A stretch of DNA of 64,000 nt from Morganella psychrotolerans (GCF_001676055.1 NZ_LZEX01000034.1:186001-250000); one strand, 5' to 3'; shown: positions 7,682 to 17,523, numbered from the stretch's first letter. Notes: generated by a model not told the origin, from the letters alone. Program-made: numbers and translations.

Positions 7682-9787
7682 ATGAAAGTAAGTCGCGTAG
7701 CAATTCGAAACTTCCGGCGATTGGAAAATGTGCAGATTGACATTGAAGAGAAGGAGTCCATTTTTGTTGGTCCGAACAACAGTGGCAAGACTTCTGCGAC
7801 TGCGGTTTTTCGTTGTTTTCTTGGCGGACGAGATTTCAAGATTCACGATTTTTCAGTCGCTCGGATAGCAGATTTCGACACATTTGTAACGACCGGAGAT
7901 GATACACTTCTTCCCAAAATCAGTCTTGACATTTGGTTCACTATTGACCCGGAAAGCATTGGTTTTGGTAGAGTTTTCACATTATTGCCAAATCTTTCAG
8001 ACTTCACGTGTGTAGGGATTAGGCTGTCGTATGAGGTCTCTGAAGTAAGGAAGTTATGCGAGAATTACGACGCTGCCTATCCTCCGAAGGAAGATGGAAC
8101 CCGCTCTAAGTCGCTTTCGCAATATTTATCTCTCGACGGAAATCTTGGCCGATATTTTGCGGTTTGTTACTACTCACTCGACGAGAAGATTCAAGAGGGA
8201 GCACTGCCTGAGATCTTATCGAGTTATCTTGATCCTGATGAAGGAAAGCGTCTTCTTAAGCAGCTTATTCGTGTTGAATTCGTAGACGCGCAGCGCAACA
8301 TTAATGACGATAACAGCAGTCGTAGTAATAGGCTCTCTTCGGCATTCGCCACCTTCTACCAAAAGAACCTTGAGCAGGTTGGGCATGCCGCTGATGCTCA
8401 CAGCGTAATCGATGCGAATAACAAACAACTGACAGATCATTATGCAAAGCAATTTGCTCCACTGATCAATCTCATTAAGCACCTTGGTGTACCGTCAATT
8501 AACGATCGCGAATTGCAGATTATATCATCGCTCAGCCCCGAGACTGCTCTTCGTGGAAATACTGAATTGCTTTACATTGACCCTAATCGGAAGCATGAAC
8601 TACCTGAGCTATATAATGGTCTTGGATTCAAAAATCTAATATATATGGCCATTCAGGCTCGGCACTTCCATTCTCAATGGTTAATGACCACCGATAACAG
8701 GCCTTTGTGTCTGATGATCTTTATTGAAGAACCTGAAGTTCACCTCCATGCTCAGGTACAACAAACTTTTATATCCAACATTTGGCGGGTAATTAATCAG
8801 TCCGCTGAGGCGGCTGGAGAGCCGAATCTCGTACCGCAACTTGTCGTAACCACACATTCTTCACATATCATGGAGGCTGTAGATTTTGAGAAAGTTCGCT
8901 ATTTCCAGCGCTGCCATAGTGAGGGTGAAGTAGAAACGACTGGCATTCGCAATGCATCAATGGTTAGAAGCCTCCGGGCCTTCCAGCCAAACGTGGAGAC
9001 AATTGATGGTAAGGTTATCCCACCATCGGAATCACTAGCCTTCCTTAAACGCTATTTACGTCTAACACACTGTGACCTATTTTTCGCCGATGCTGGCATC
9101 CTTGTTGAAGGCGCTGTTGAGAAGTTGTTAATGCCGACCATGATTGAGAGTGCTGCTGAGCGGTTACGGACTGTATATCTCACAGTTTTGGAGGTAGGGG
9201 GAGCGTATGCTCACCGTTTCGAGGGTTTGTTTAGCTTCCTTCATATTCCCTATCTTGTTATCACTGACATTGATTCAGTTTCACCTACCGGTTATCCCAA
9301 AACCTGTCGAGCGGATATTGCTGGAGCAAAAACGTCTAACGCGTCCCTAAAGAAACTTTGTGGGCTGACAACAATTGACCAACTGATCGCATTGACTTGT
9401 GCGCAGAAGCAGCACAACGATAAGGATCGTTGCATCGCTTTTCAGACCGATGTTTTGGTCGAGGAAAATGATGCCAGCGCGATGTTGCGTCCACGCACGT
9501 TGGAAGAAGCAATTGTATATGAGAATTTTGGGCTACTTCGATCTGGTGCTTTATCTATTGGCATTACTATCCGAGCGCCTCTCAGCGACGCTTACCAGGA
9601 TGTTTACGATAGGGTTCGGTCGGATAATTTCAAAAAAACTGATTTTGCCATGGACATCTTGGCTTGCGCTGAGCAATGGATTGTCCCTGGATATATTGCC
9701 GAAGGGTTGAAATGGCTTGAGTCGCGCCTATTACCCCCGCTACCAGTGGTGGTGGATACAGAAGCCTCTGTCGCGGCGGGAGAATAG
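7682..9787 (+). CDS. OLD-family ATP-dependent nuclease, GajA-like
   Basis: This 701-residue protein joins an SMC/ABC-type ATPase to a TOPRIM nuclease, the OLD architecture. Visible motifs: Walker A GPNNSGKT at 30-37, Walker B with FIEEPEVHLHAQ near 345-356, a switch histidine in TTHSSH near 390, the TOPRIM glutamate in ILVEGAVEK near 474, and a DIDS acidic motif near 527. Class 2 OLD proteins are defined by an adjacent UvrD/PcrA-like helicase, and that partner follows after one base. GajA of Gabija nicks phage DNA in this arrangement. I chose the ATG with AGGAGG six bases upstream; an in-frame GTG lies six codons earlier. Flanks are transposase remnants, so the pair looks imported. Confidence 0.88.
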   Translation: MKVSRVAIRNFRRLENVQIDIEEKESIFVGPNNSGKTSATAVFRCFLGGRDFKIHDFSVARIADFDTFVTTGDDTLLPKISLDIWFTIDPESIGFGRVFTLLPNLSDFTCVGIRLSYEVSEVRKLCENYDAAYPPKEDGTRSKSLSQYLSLDGNLGRYFAVCYYSLDEKIQEGALPEILSSYLDPDEGKRLLKQLIRVEFVDAQRNINDDNSSRSNRLSSAFATFYQKNLEQVGHAADAHSVIDANNKQLTDHYAKQFAPLINLIKHLGVPSINDRELQIISSLSPETALRGNTELLYIDPNRKHELPELYNGLGFKNLIYMAIQARHFHSQWLMTTDNRPLCLMIFIEEPEVHLHAQVQQTFISNIWRVINQSAEAAGEPNLVPQLVVTTHSSHIMEAVDFEKVRYFQRCHSEGEVETTGIRNASMVRSLRAFQPNVETIDGKVIPPSESLAFLKRYLRLTHCDLFFADAGILVEGAVEKLLMPTMIESAAERLRTVYLTVLEVGGAYAHRFEGLFSFLHIPYLVITDIDSVSPTGYPKTCRADIAGAKTSNASLKKLCGLTTIDQLIALTCAQKQHNDKDRCIAFQTDVLVEENDASAMLRPRTLEEAIVYENFGLLRSGALSIGITIRAPLSDAYQDVYDRVRSDNFKKTDFAMDILACAEQWIVPGYIAEGLKWLESRLLPPLPVVVDTEASVAAGE

Positions 9788-9788
9788 C

Positions 9789-11627
9789 ATGAGGACATGG
9801 ATAGAAAGCGAAGCGGATATTCAAGTCCGTGAATGCATCGATGGCCATCGTAGTTTTGCGATGATAGCCGGTGCAGGCGCGGGCAAGACTAGTTCACTGG
9901 TAGATGCTCTTGGCCGGGTCCGGGATAATGAAGGGAATATCCTTAGAAAGCATGGTCAACGCATTGCCTGTATTACCTTTACCAAGCGTGCGGTTGAGGT
10001 CATCAAGAAAAAATTGGGGTTTGATGAGTTGTACCTAGTTTCGACTCTTCATGGATTTCTGTGGGGCTTGATTGGCCATTTCCACGAAAATATTCGTCAA
10101 GCATTATATGAAAGCCGTATTCCAAATCTTATAGACAAGGCTAGGGGAGATGATAACGGCGGTAACAGCAAAAAGGCACTTAAAGCCCGCGCAAAAATAG
10201 AACGACTGACAGAACAGCTTGCCCTTCTCGAAGCAGTCAATCATTTTGACTATTCTGACACTAGCTTCAGTGATTACGAAAAAGGACAGATTGGGCATGA
10301 TGATGTCATAGAAATTGCAACCTACTTGCTTGAAAATAATCAAACACTTAGACGAATCATTGGCCTACGTTTCCCTTACATCTTCGTCGACGAAGCACAG
10401 GACACATTTGAGGGAATCGTTTCAGGGCTCAATCTCGTCTGTGCGGGTGATGAACTTCCTATGATTGGCTATTTTGGTGACCCCTGGCAGCAGATTTATG
10501 ACCGAAGTGCCGGTGATTTTGCGCCACCAGACAATGGTAAAGTCATCAAGAAAGCTGAAAACTTTCGCAGTTCTAAGAGCGTTATCCGACTTCTCAATGC
10601 TTATCGTGGGGATGTTGAGCAGTATGCTGCTGGCGAAAATGCTGAATGTGAAGGTAGTGTTGAATTTTTGCTAATTAAAGCAGAAGAGCCAACAGAACCA
10701 CGCAGGCGCTATTCAGAAGAACAGATTGAGCGGGCGCTAGCTCGTATGGATGCTGCAGTCGAAAACTGGGGGTGGGCAGGCCGCGACGATGTCATGAAGC
10801 TCTTCCTGGCACGTCAAATGATCGCGCGACGGCTTGGCTTCGCTGATCTCAATCGCCTCTTCACTGGAGACTATGCCTCATCACGGGCTCAAGATGCTTT
10901 TGAGGAAGGGACGCATTTCCTTCTTAAGCCATTTCTTTCGACGATTTGCCCTCTCATAACAGCTCAAAGCCAGGGTGACGATCGAAAAATTATTAATCTA
11001 CTTCGTAGAGATAGTCCTGCTTTCGCGAGCGATGGATTAAATGCGGAAAAGTCACTGAAAGTGATGATTGAGACTTCGAAGTCTTTGGTTGAGCAGTTGC
11101 ATGCTTTGTGGGATACCGAGACGATTGGAACGGTCCTTCACTTTTGCGTCGAGATGCAGATAACCCAGCCCTCAGAAAGGTTGAGTGAGCATCTTGATCG
11201 TCCTCCACGTACTGAGCCTTTCAATGAGGAGCTTCACAGTTTCGACAAAGGAGACTGGCTCGCAGACTCATTTTTTAAAATGACCACCGGAGCAGTCTCA
11301 CACTATGTCGAATATCTTAACAACAATACCGACTATAGTACTCAACATGGAGTCAAGGGCGAGGAATATCAAAAAGTATTGGTCGTTTATGATGATGTTG
11401 AAGCAGCATGGAACCAGTACAGCTTTAGCAAAACCCTAATACCGCTCACCGCTGGCGAGCCATCTGTTCGACAACTTTCTGTAACTCAGAAGCTCGCGTA
11501 TGTCTCATTTTCCCGTGCGGAGGAGGATCTACGTATAGTACTTTTTACAGCTGATCCTGAGGGAGCACGGGCTGAACTAATTGAAAGCAAATTATTATTG
11601 TCTGATCAGATCCGAATTATGGCCTGA
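9789..11627 (+). CDS. UvrD/PcrA-like superfamily I helicase, GajB-like
   Basis: This 612-residue helicase shows Walker A GAGAGKT (28-34), motif Ia ITFTKRA, motif II VDEAQD (about 199-204), motif III GYFGDPWQQIYD, motif IV ENFRSS, a degenerate motif V region HGVKGEEYQKV, and motif VI VSFSRAEED near the C-terminus. It starts one base after the stop codon of the OLD gene, so the two are translationally coupled. In Gabija, GajB binds GajA and enhances or terminates its nicking activity. It is longer than the ~490-residue B. cereus GajB, so it belongs to a larger subgroup or has extra insertions around 320-480. A 24-codon upstream extension inside the OLD gene was rejected as start. Confidence 0.87.
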   Translation: MRTWIESEADIQVRECIDGHRSFAMIAGAGAGKTSSLVDALGRVRDNEGNILRKHGQRIACITFTKRAVEVIKKKLGFDELYLVSTLHGFLWGLIGHFHENIRQALYESRIPNLIDKARGDDNGGNSKKALKARAKIERLTEQLALLEAVNHFDYSDTSFSDYEKGQIGHDDVIEIATYLLENNQTLRRIIGLRFPYIFVDEAQDTFEGIVSGLNLVCAGDELPMIGYFGDPWQQIYDRSAGDFAPPDNGKVIKKAENFRSSKSVIRLLNAYRGDVEQYAAGENAECEGSVEFLLIKAEEPTEPRRRYSEEQIERALARMDAAVENWGWAGRDDVMKLFLARQMIARRLGFADLNRLFTGDYASSRAQDAFEEGTHFLLKPFLSTICPLITAQSQGDDRKIINLLRRDSPAFASDGLNAEKSLKVMIETSKSLVEQLHALWDTETIGTVLHFCVEMQITQPSERLSEHLDRPPRTEPFNEELHSFDKGDWLADSFFKMTTGAVSHYVEYLNNNTDYSTQHGVKGEEYQKVLVVYDDVEAAWNQYSFSKTLIPLTAGEPSVRQLSVTQKLAYVSFSRAEEDLRIVLFTADPEGARAELIESKLLLSDQIRIMA

Positions 11628-11661
11628 GGATTGTTATTGACTTTTGATTGGCTTATTCAGA

Positions 11662-11915
11662 CTATCTGAAACAGTCTAGATTAGAGTTTTCCAGTTGTTT
11701 CCGGTAAATCGCGGGTGGAAGATTATTCAGGCCTCCATGTGTCCGGTTCTGGTTATAATCCTGCATCCAGAACCGGTCATTTCTTTTACCTGACTCAGTT
11801 ATTCAAACAAATACGCATTTAAAAATTTATGGTGGAATGATTCGTTAAAACTCGTAATAAACCCGTTTTGTTGTGGGTTTCTCAACTGAATATAATTCAG
11901 TTTTTGTGGGGTTCT
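11662..11915 (-). mobile_element. Right remnant of an IS3-family transposase (orfB, degenerate)
   Basis: Read on the minus strand in pieces, the sequence gives LNYIQLRNPQQNGFITSFN, then FHHKFLNAYLFE, and after a frameshift WMQDYNQNRTHGGLNNLPP and the tail that matches the left remnant. These are the C-terminal rve/DDE landmarks of IS3-family orfB (NGFIESFN and YN-x-RPHGGL in intact members). It carries an internal stop codon and at least one frameshift, so it is non-functional. Its orientation is opposite to the left remnant. Confidence 0.75.
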
Positions 11916-12179
11916 ATAGTGAATTACCGATTAACCTCACTATTATTTTAACTTTTCCCTATATCCACATTTTTACCTTTTCAATATAAATCCGTATTAC
12001 CAGATTTTTCCCGCATTGCACATAATCCCAAACACAACACCAGCGCAGATCCTCAATTTATCAGGCAAATAAGCAATTTTGACCCTAATCAATAAAATGG
12101 ATTATTGTCAGTATATGCATTGACTAAAATTGTAAGTAATACCATCATTGTGTGAAGGTAATCACATAATGAAAATAAA
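11916..12179. other. AT-rich gap right of the defence island
   Basis: No ORF, RNA gene or repeat was recognised here. It is the transition from the transposase remnant to chromosomal sequence near xthA, and may contain the lost right end of the prophage. No copy of the TGACGGTAT repeat is present. Confidence 0.5.
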
Positions 12180-12329
12180 ATGATTAAAATGATAGATAAT
12201 GAAAGTCAAATGAGTACAAAGCAGGGATTGGTGGCTATTGAGTATTTTGTTCAGATTTTTTTCAGAGTATCGCTTGTCGTTGTGGCCGTAACATTTTTGT
12301 GCCCGATCCTTGCATTTGCCGTGATGTAA
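12180..12329 (+). CDS. Small hydrophobic protein, about 46-49 aa
   Basis: A short ORF with a polar N-terminus and one strong transmembrane segment (YFVQIFFRVSLVVVAVTFL, then CPILAFAVM). ATG codons at 12180, 12189 and 12210 are all possible starts; none has a strong ribosome binding site. It reads towards the end of xthA, which is on the other strand. The clear single-span build argues for a real small membrane protein, but I do not recognise a family. Confidence 0.4.
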   Translation: MIKMIDNESQMSTKQGLVAIEYFVQIFFRVSLVVVAVTFLCPILAFAVM

Positions 12330-12430
12330 TTTTTGGTTTTGTCCGGGATATATTTTGCGGACCAGGCTGAAATAAATGAAGCTCCGTACCGGGAGCTTCA
12401 TTCAGGTTATTTCTTTTGGATCTGACATTG

Positions 12431-13240
12431 TCAGCGGGTCAGATCAAATTCTGCCCAGATTGGTGCGTGGTCTGAGGGTTTTTCCATACTGCGGATTTCA
12501 TAATCAATGCCGGTGGCAGTACAACGCGGTGCCAGTCCCAGGCTTGCCAGGATAAGATCAATACGCAGACCCCGGTTTTCATCAAACCCGCGTGAGCGGT
12601 AATCAAACCACGAGAAGCGATCGTCTGTATCCGGATACATCGCACGGAAAGTATCTGTCAGCCCCCAGTTGAGCAGGCGTTCCATCCATTCCCGTTCTTC
12701 CGGCAGGAAAGAGCATTTCCCTGTTTTAAGCCAGCGTTTACGGTTGGCTTCACCAATACCGATATCAATATCAGTGTGACTTATATTCACGTCGCCCATG
12801 ACAATGATCGGATCCTGATTCGAACGTCCGGACAGATAGTCCTGCAAATCCTGATAAAATTTCATTTTTGCCGGAAATTTCAGCGGGTGGTCGCGGCTTT
12901 CACCCTGCGGGAAATAGCCGTTAATAACGGTGAGTAACCCGGCGGGTGTTTCAATATCAGCCATAATAAGGCGGCGCTGAGCATCTTCATTATCACCGGC
13001 AAACCCTTTACGTACGGCAACCGGCTTATTTTTTGTCAGTAGTGCAACGCCATAGTGTGATTTCTGGCCATGATGAAAAATGTGGTAACCCAGATGTTTA
13101 AGGTCATCATGGGGAAACATGTCGTCGTGAACTTTGATTTCCTGTAAGCCGATAACATCGGGCTGATGTTGCGCGATGATAGCTTCCAACTGATGAGGCC
13201 GGGCTCTTAACCCGTTAATATTAAAAGAAACAAACTTCAT
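12431..13240 (-). CDS. xthA: Exodeoxyribonuclease III
   Basis: A 269-residue Mg-dependent exonuclease III/AP endonuclease that removes abasic sites and 3' blocks in base excision repair. The order of catalytic motifs is standard: [14 protein letters not shown] at the start, LQEIKV with the metal glutamate (34), [13 protein letters not shown], and a C-terminal SDHAP histidine. Length matches E. coli XthA (268). It stands alone and faces the end of the defence island. Confidence 0.97.
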   Translation of the reverse strand: MKFVSFNINGLRARPHQLEAIIAQHQPDVIGLQEIKVHDDMFPHDDLKHLGYHIFHHGQKSHYGVALLTKNKPVAVRKGFAGDNEDAQRRLIMADIETPAGLLTVINGYFPQGESRDHPLKFPAKMKFYQDLQDYLSGRSNQDPIIVMGDVNISHTDIDIGIGEANRKRWLKTGKCSFLPEEREWMERLLNWGLTDTFRAMYPDTDDRFSWFDYRSRGFDENRGLRIDLILASLGLAPRCTATGIDYEIRSMEKPSDHAPIWAEFDLTR

Positions 13241-13652
13241 AGAATTTCAACCGGTTGATGAGTTAACAGTAAAAGAGTAACAGATCACGGAAAGAAAGTA
13301 ACCTGTCAGAGGAATAATAAAAAATAAGACTCATTATACTTTTTATTATTCCCCGATTTTAATTGACAAAATTAACAGCATTAATAATGATTCATATTCA
13401 TGTTGTAAAGAAAAACAACCAAGGGTTGCTAAAATTTAAATAACAGGTTTTTGTTATTATGTATTAATCTTTAAAGATAGATTTAATTAAATAAAAAACA
13501 TAAGTATCAAAAAATATTATTTTGAAATAAATATTAATAAATAAACGTATTTTAACTGTTTGTTTAAGAAAAAAACGCCGGAAATAAAGTCGTTATATAT
13601 CAATAAGTAATTGTTTTATTGGTTATTTACCACAGCAATAGGAATCGACATT
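13241..13652. other. AT-rich intergenic region between xthA and the LysR-like gene
   Basis: About 410 bases, very A/T-rich, with divergent promoters expected for xthA and the regulator. No ORF, RNA or defined operator could be supported. The high A/T content makes it a plausible H-NS target. Confidence 0.4.
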
Positions 13653-14516
13653 ATGTTTTTTTCAAGGAAGTTGGAAGCCTTTATGGCTGTTGTTGAATAC
13701 GGATCACTCAGCAAGGCAGCAAAAGTGATGAACAGAACAACGCCTCCTGTGGCAAAATCGATTAAAGATTTCGAGATTTTACTGGGAAAGCGTTTATTTA
13801 AGCGTGAAAAATTTGGTATGAGTCTGACACGAGAAGGTCTTGAACTGTATAGTGACCTGAAAGATTTATATACACAGGAAAAAGAAATTACGAAAAAGCA
13901 TATCACCGGAACAATATGTAATAAGATAAATGTATTTTATGATTGGGGAAAAAGTAAATATATCGATGCATTATACCGGGCTGCATTTAAAGCCGGTGTG
14001 CAAATTAATGTATTTCGGTTTAATTATGATTGTATTGATGAAATAAACGATTTTGAAGGAAATACACTGCTGCTTTCTTCTGAGCCGGTTATCAGTGAGC
14101 GTTTTGCTCTGTTACGCAATTTACCGCAGGGACAGATTGGTATTTGTTGCCGGAAATCACTTTTTCAGTCCTGTGATAATAATCTGCAAACATTATTATC
14201 CCGTTGTGTCTGGTTATGTGAGCCGCTGTTATATGAAAGCCCGCTTCTGAAAACACTGTTACAACAACATGATGAACAGAGTAAGCATGAACATGTGCAC
14301 TTAATTGACAGTATACACGGCTATCTGCATCTGCTGGTTGACGGGGATTATCTCTGTTTTATTGATGAACACCCGAAAACATCACCGCACAGCAGTGAAC
14401 TGATCTTTTTACCGCTGTCACAAAGTGAGGCGGAAAATAGTTGCCATTTATATAAATCAAAATCACATGCAAGTGTGCTGAATAAGATTATGGATTGTAT
14501 TGAGAATTTAAAATAG
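13653..14516 (+). CDS. LysR-like transcriptional regulator
   Basis: A 287-residue protein with a LysR-type winged helix-turn-helix in the first 65 residues: KLEAFMAVVEYGSLSKAAKVMN, then a recognition helix and RLFKRE. The effector domain is divergent and poorly conserved, with many cysteines and hydrophobic residues, and lacks an obvious LysR substrate-binding signature. I chose the ATG that follows AGGA; a TTG 14 codons upstream is possible. The codon use is AT-rich compared with purU and galU nearby, suggesting acquisition. The target is unknown; no divergent metabolic gene flanks it. Confidence 0.75.
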   Translation: MFFSRKLEAFMAVVEYGSLSKAAKVMNRTTPPVAKSIKDFEILLGKRLFKREKFGMSLTREGLELYSDLKDLYTQEKEITKKHITGTICNKINVFYDWGKSKYIDALYRAAFKAGVQINVFRFNYDCIDEINDFEGNTLLLSSEPVISERFALLRNLPQGQIGICCRKSLFQSCDNNLQTLLSRCVWLCEPLLYESPLLKTLLQQHDEQSKHEHVHLIDSIHGYLHLLVDGDYLCFIDEHPKTSPHSSELIFLPLSQSEAENSCHLYKSKSHASVLNKIMDCIENLK

Positions 14517-14534
14517 AGGAGGGCAGTGCTGAAA

Positions 14535-14619
<85 letters not shown>

Positions 14620-14739
14620 AGTTTTAAATTGTGTGCCTGAACAGTTATTGCCTCAGGACGGGCTGCATAATAGCAAATATGCGGATGCTGTAAAGTAAAA
14701 AAAGAGAAAAAATGAGTGTCCGTTGTTTTTTTACCCGAA

Positions 14740-14765
14740 GTGCACGGTTTACGTGCAACTTCGGG
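14740..14765. repeat. Inverted repeat downstream of purU
   Basis: CCCGAAGTGCACG and CGTGCAACTTCGGG form a strong stem with one bulge. It is flanked by a T-run on the 5' side on the plus strand, which is the wrong side for a standard terminator of either neighbour. It may stabilise the purU 3' end. Confidence 0.5.
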
Positions 14766-14777
14766 CAATTAATCCAT

Positions 14778-15626
14778 TTACAGAATAACTGTGCGGTTAC
14801 CGTAAACAAAAACACGCTGTGACAGAACCCGGCTCAGCGCGTGGCTGAGTACGTTTTTTTCAACATCACGTCCGGCGAGCACCATATCGTCAGCGCTGTA
14901 AGTGTGATCGACATTAATCACGCTTTGATAGATGATCGGACCTTCATCGAGATTATTGTTCACGTAGTGCGCGGTTGCACCGATAATTTTCACACCACGT
15001 TCATAGGCCTGATGATAAGGGCGCGCGCCGATAAAGGCCGGCAGGAATGAGTGGTGGATATTGATTATCTGGTTCGGGTAGTGCTCAACAAATTCCGGTG
15101 TCAGAACACGCATGTATTTTGCCAGTACGACATAATCAGGCTGGTATTGATCAATTTGTTTAATGATCTGCATATCGTGCTGTTCACGGGTTAAACCGTC
15201 ATGGCTGATATGATGGAACGGAATACCAAATTGGGTGACGAGAGGCCCCAGTAAATCGTGGTTACCGATGATCGCGGCAATATCGACATCCAGGCCGCCA
15301 TAGGCGCTTTTCATCAGAATATCGCCAAGACAGTGCGCTTCTTTTGTCACCATAATGACAATACGGCGGCGGCCGGAAGTGGTTAATTCACGGGTTGAGC
15401 CTTTCGGCAGCGCATCGTCCAGATCGGCAAGCAGGGTTTCGTCGTTAAAAATACCTTCCAGTTCGGTGCGCATAAAAAAGCGTCCGGTACGGTGGTCGAC
15501 GAATTCATTGTTCTGAATAATATTAAGCTGATGCTTATAACAAATATTGGTGATTTTTGCGATAAGCCCTTTTGCATCAGGGCAAATGGTTCTCAGGATC
15601 TTTTTCTGGCTGGTTTGGTGTTGCAT
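14778..15626 (-). CDS. purU: Formyltetrahydrofolate deformylase
   Basis: A 282-residue enzyme that hydrolyses 10-formyl-THF to formate and THF, supplying formate for PurT and balancing one-carbon pools. It has an N-terminal ACT domain (residues ~8-85, starting ILRTICPDAKGLIAKIT) and a formyltransferase-like domain with the INIHHSFLPAFIGARPY motif and the catalytic histidine and aspartate region (GATAHYVNNNLDEGPII). Length matches E. coli (280). It lies next to tRNA-Tyr and ychJ as in E. coli. Confidence 0.97.
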   Translation of the reverse strand: MQHQTSQKKILRTICPDAKGLIAKITNICYKHQLNIIQNNEFVDHRTGRFFMRTELEGIFNDETLLADLDDALPKGSTRELTTSGRRRIVIMVTKEAHCLGDILMKSAYGGLDVDIAAIIGNHDLLGPLVTQFGIPFHHISHDGLTREQHDMQIIKQIDQYQPDYVVLAKYMRVLTPEFVEHYPNQIINIHHSFLPAFIGARPYHQAYERGVKIIGATAHYVNNNLDEGPIIYQSVINVDHTYSADDMVLAGRDVEKNVLSHALSRVLSQRVFVYGNRTVIL

Positions 15627-15687
15627 GGACGGTGTAAATCCTTAATAACTGATATTTTGTTGTTTGCAAGAGGGTGCTTACTCTGTG

Positions 15688-16164
15688 TCATGCACAGCAT
15701 TTTTTATATTTTTTTCCGGAGCCGCAGGGACAGGGGTCGTTACGGCCTGTTTGCGGTGCCACGCCGTCCAGATAGAACCACTGGCTGTCAATCAGGCGAA
15801 AGCGTGAGCGCTCATGGATAAGTTGTTTATCTTCGGACTTTTTATCAATAAAGCAAGCACAAAATTCGACGAAAGCCTCGTCCGGTGCAGGACCGGTCTG
15901 AAAATCAATAACATTGAGGCTCAGCCACTGTGTGCGGGCAAATCCGGCTTCAAGATCGTCCCGCAGCGGCTGTGCGCGCTCAGGCGGGTACCATGTGCGG
16001 ATCAGGTGATCTGCATTATGTGTGACAAAGGCGCTGTAACGGGAGCGCATCAGTGCCCGTGCATCGGGTGCGGATTGTTGTCCGGACAGATAAGGCCCGC
16101 AGCACTGAGACAGGTCTTTTTCACTGCCGCAGGGGCAGAGTGTATTATCAGTAAAATGAGGCAT
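15688..16164 (-). CDS. ychJ: YchJ family SEC-C zinc-binding protein
   Basis: A 158-residue protein with two SEC-C-type cysteine motifs, one at the N-terminus ([13 protein letters not shown]) and one at the C-terminus ([13 protein letters not shown]), around an NTF2-like YchJ core with [11 protein letters not shown] and HLIRTWYPP. Function is unknown; SEC-C motifs bind zinc and often contact nucleic acids or ribosomes. I used the ATG rather than an in-frame TTG three codons earlier, as no ribosome site favours the latter. It lies between purU and rssB, as in E. coli. Confidence 0.93.
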   Translation of the reverse strand: MPHFTDNTLCPCGSEKDLSQCCGPYLSGQQSAPDARALMRSRYSAFVTHNADHLIRTWYPPERAQPLRDDLEAGFARTQWLSLNVIDFQTGPAPDEAFVEFCACFIDKKSEDKQLIHERSRFRLIDSQWFYLDGVAPQTGRNDPCPCGSGKKYKKCCA

Positions 16165-16331
16165 AAGTATCAATCAGTGTGTTCAGGGTAAATAAACGTA
16201 AGAAACAGAGGTTAAATGCTACCGGAAATACAGATCACACGCTATTCTTTATCTTAGTTGCATAGCGGGAACCGCGCCGTCACCGGTGTTTGCGCCGGTC
16301 TGTGAAGTCATGCGGGGAATGAGGGAATGCC

Positions 16332-17360
16332 ATGAAAAGAGCACTGGATGAAAAACGAATTTTAGTCATTGACGACGACCCGGCATTCAATATGACGCTG
16401 TCATCGTATTTGCGGCTTCTCGGTGCGACTGTATTGTCTGCCGAAGATGGTGCTCAGGCGCTGTTATGTATTGAAAACGGCTTTCAGCCGGAACTGATAT
16501 TTTGTGATTTGAATATGCCGGTGATGAGCGGCACAGAATTTATCGCAGGTATTCAGCCGGTGTTACCGGATGTTCCGGTGATTGTGATTTCTGCGACTCA
16601 GAAAATGTCTGATATTGATGACGCGTTGCGACTCGGTGCAAAAGATGTGTTGCTCAAACCGCTTAACCGGCTGGAAGAAGTCAAAAAACTGTGTCTGTCT
16701 CATTTTTATCCCTTATTTTTTTCCCCCGGCGTGCTGGAGCAAAATTCTCTGTCCGGTATCTGGTCGCAACTGCAGCATAATGTGGATGATGTTTTACGTT
16801 TATTAAAACAGCTTAATCCGCCGCCTACCCAGGTGCTGGCTAATTATCAGATTCGCTATGCGCAATTATCAGATGCTTGCCAGACAGGGCTGGTATTTGA
16901 TGTGGCAGAGTTTTCCGATAACGAAGTGGCATTTTATTGTCTCGATATCAGCAAAAATATCGGGAATGGTCCGCTGGTGGCGATGTTAATCCGCGTGATT
17001 TTTAACGATTTGCTTAAACGTTATATTCATAATAATCACCGCCGGTTACCCAGTATGACGGCGATTTTAAATAAACTGAATACCCTGTTGCAGGATGCCG
17101 GTATTCCGGGGCAGTTACCCTTGCTGCTGGGGTATTATCATACTCAGCGCAAATCAGTATTACTGTCCAGTGCAGGGATCAGCGCTGAATTGCGCTCAGA
17201 AAATAATGTGATTCGCGTAAACAGGGGGATACCGCTGGGAACGCTCTCGGCTGTTTACTCCAGTCAGATAAGTGAATTCAGCCCTCATCTGCAATGCCGG
17301 ATATGGAACGGCAGCAGTCAGATTAAATTAAGTTTAACGCCGGGACCCCGTTACGGATAA
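16332..17360 (+). CDS. rssB: Regulator of RpoS, response regulator/adaptor
   Basis: A 342-residue protein with an N-terminal receiver domain (acid pocket DDD at 14-16, phospho-acceptor Asp 59 in FCDLNMPV, lysine in LLKPL near 108) and a C-terminal PP2C-like pseudo-phosphatase domain. RssB delivers the stationary-phase sigma factor RpoS to ClpXP for degradation. The position directly before galU is the E. coli order (rssB, hns/galU region). Length is close to the E. coli protein (337). Confidence 0.95.
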   Translation: MKRALDEKRILVIDDDPAFNMTLSSYLRLLGATVLSAEDGAQALLCIENGFQPELIFCDLNMPVMSGTEFIAGIQPVLPDVPVIVISATQKMSDIDDALRLGAKDVLLKPLNRLEEVKKLCLSHFYPLFFSPGVLEQNSLSGIWSQLQHNVDDVLRLLKQLNPPPTQVLANYQIRYAQLSDACQTGLVFDVAEFSDNEVAFYCLDISKNIGNGPLVAMLIRVIFNDLLKRYIHNNHRRLPSMTAILNKLNTLLQDAGIPGQLPLLLGYYHTQRKSVLLSSAGISAELRSENNVIRVNRGIPLGTLSAVYSSQISEFSPHLQCRIWNGSSQIKLSLTPGPRYG

Positions 17361-17523
17361 TTTCAGTCCCTTATCAACCCGGTCAGATATTAAACATCTC
17401 TTAACATCAATTGCCATTTACACGGGACAGAGTATTTATCCCTGAAAATTAGCTGGTATACTCAGACGCATTATTTTGTATTAATCGCGTATTGGTTTTG
17501 TATATACGCATTGAGGATGATGT

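Noticed and set aside
9717-9788. Upstream start of the helicase gene overlapping the OLD gene
   Set aside because: The extension lacks helicase homology, and an ATG with GGGAG upstream directly follows the OLD stop codon.
14740-14765. Strong inverted repeat as purU terminator
   Set aside because: The T-run is on the wrong side of the stem for either direction; kept only as an inverted repeat.
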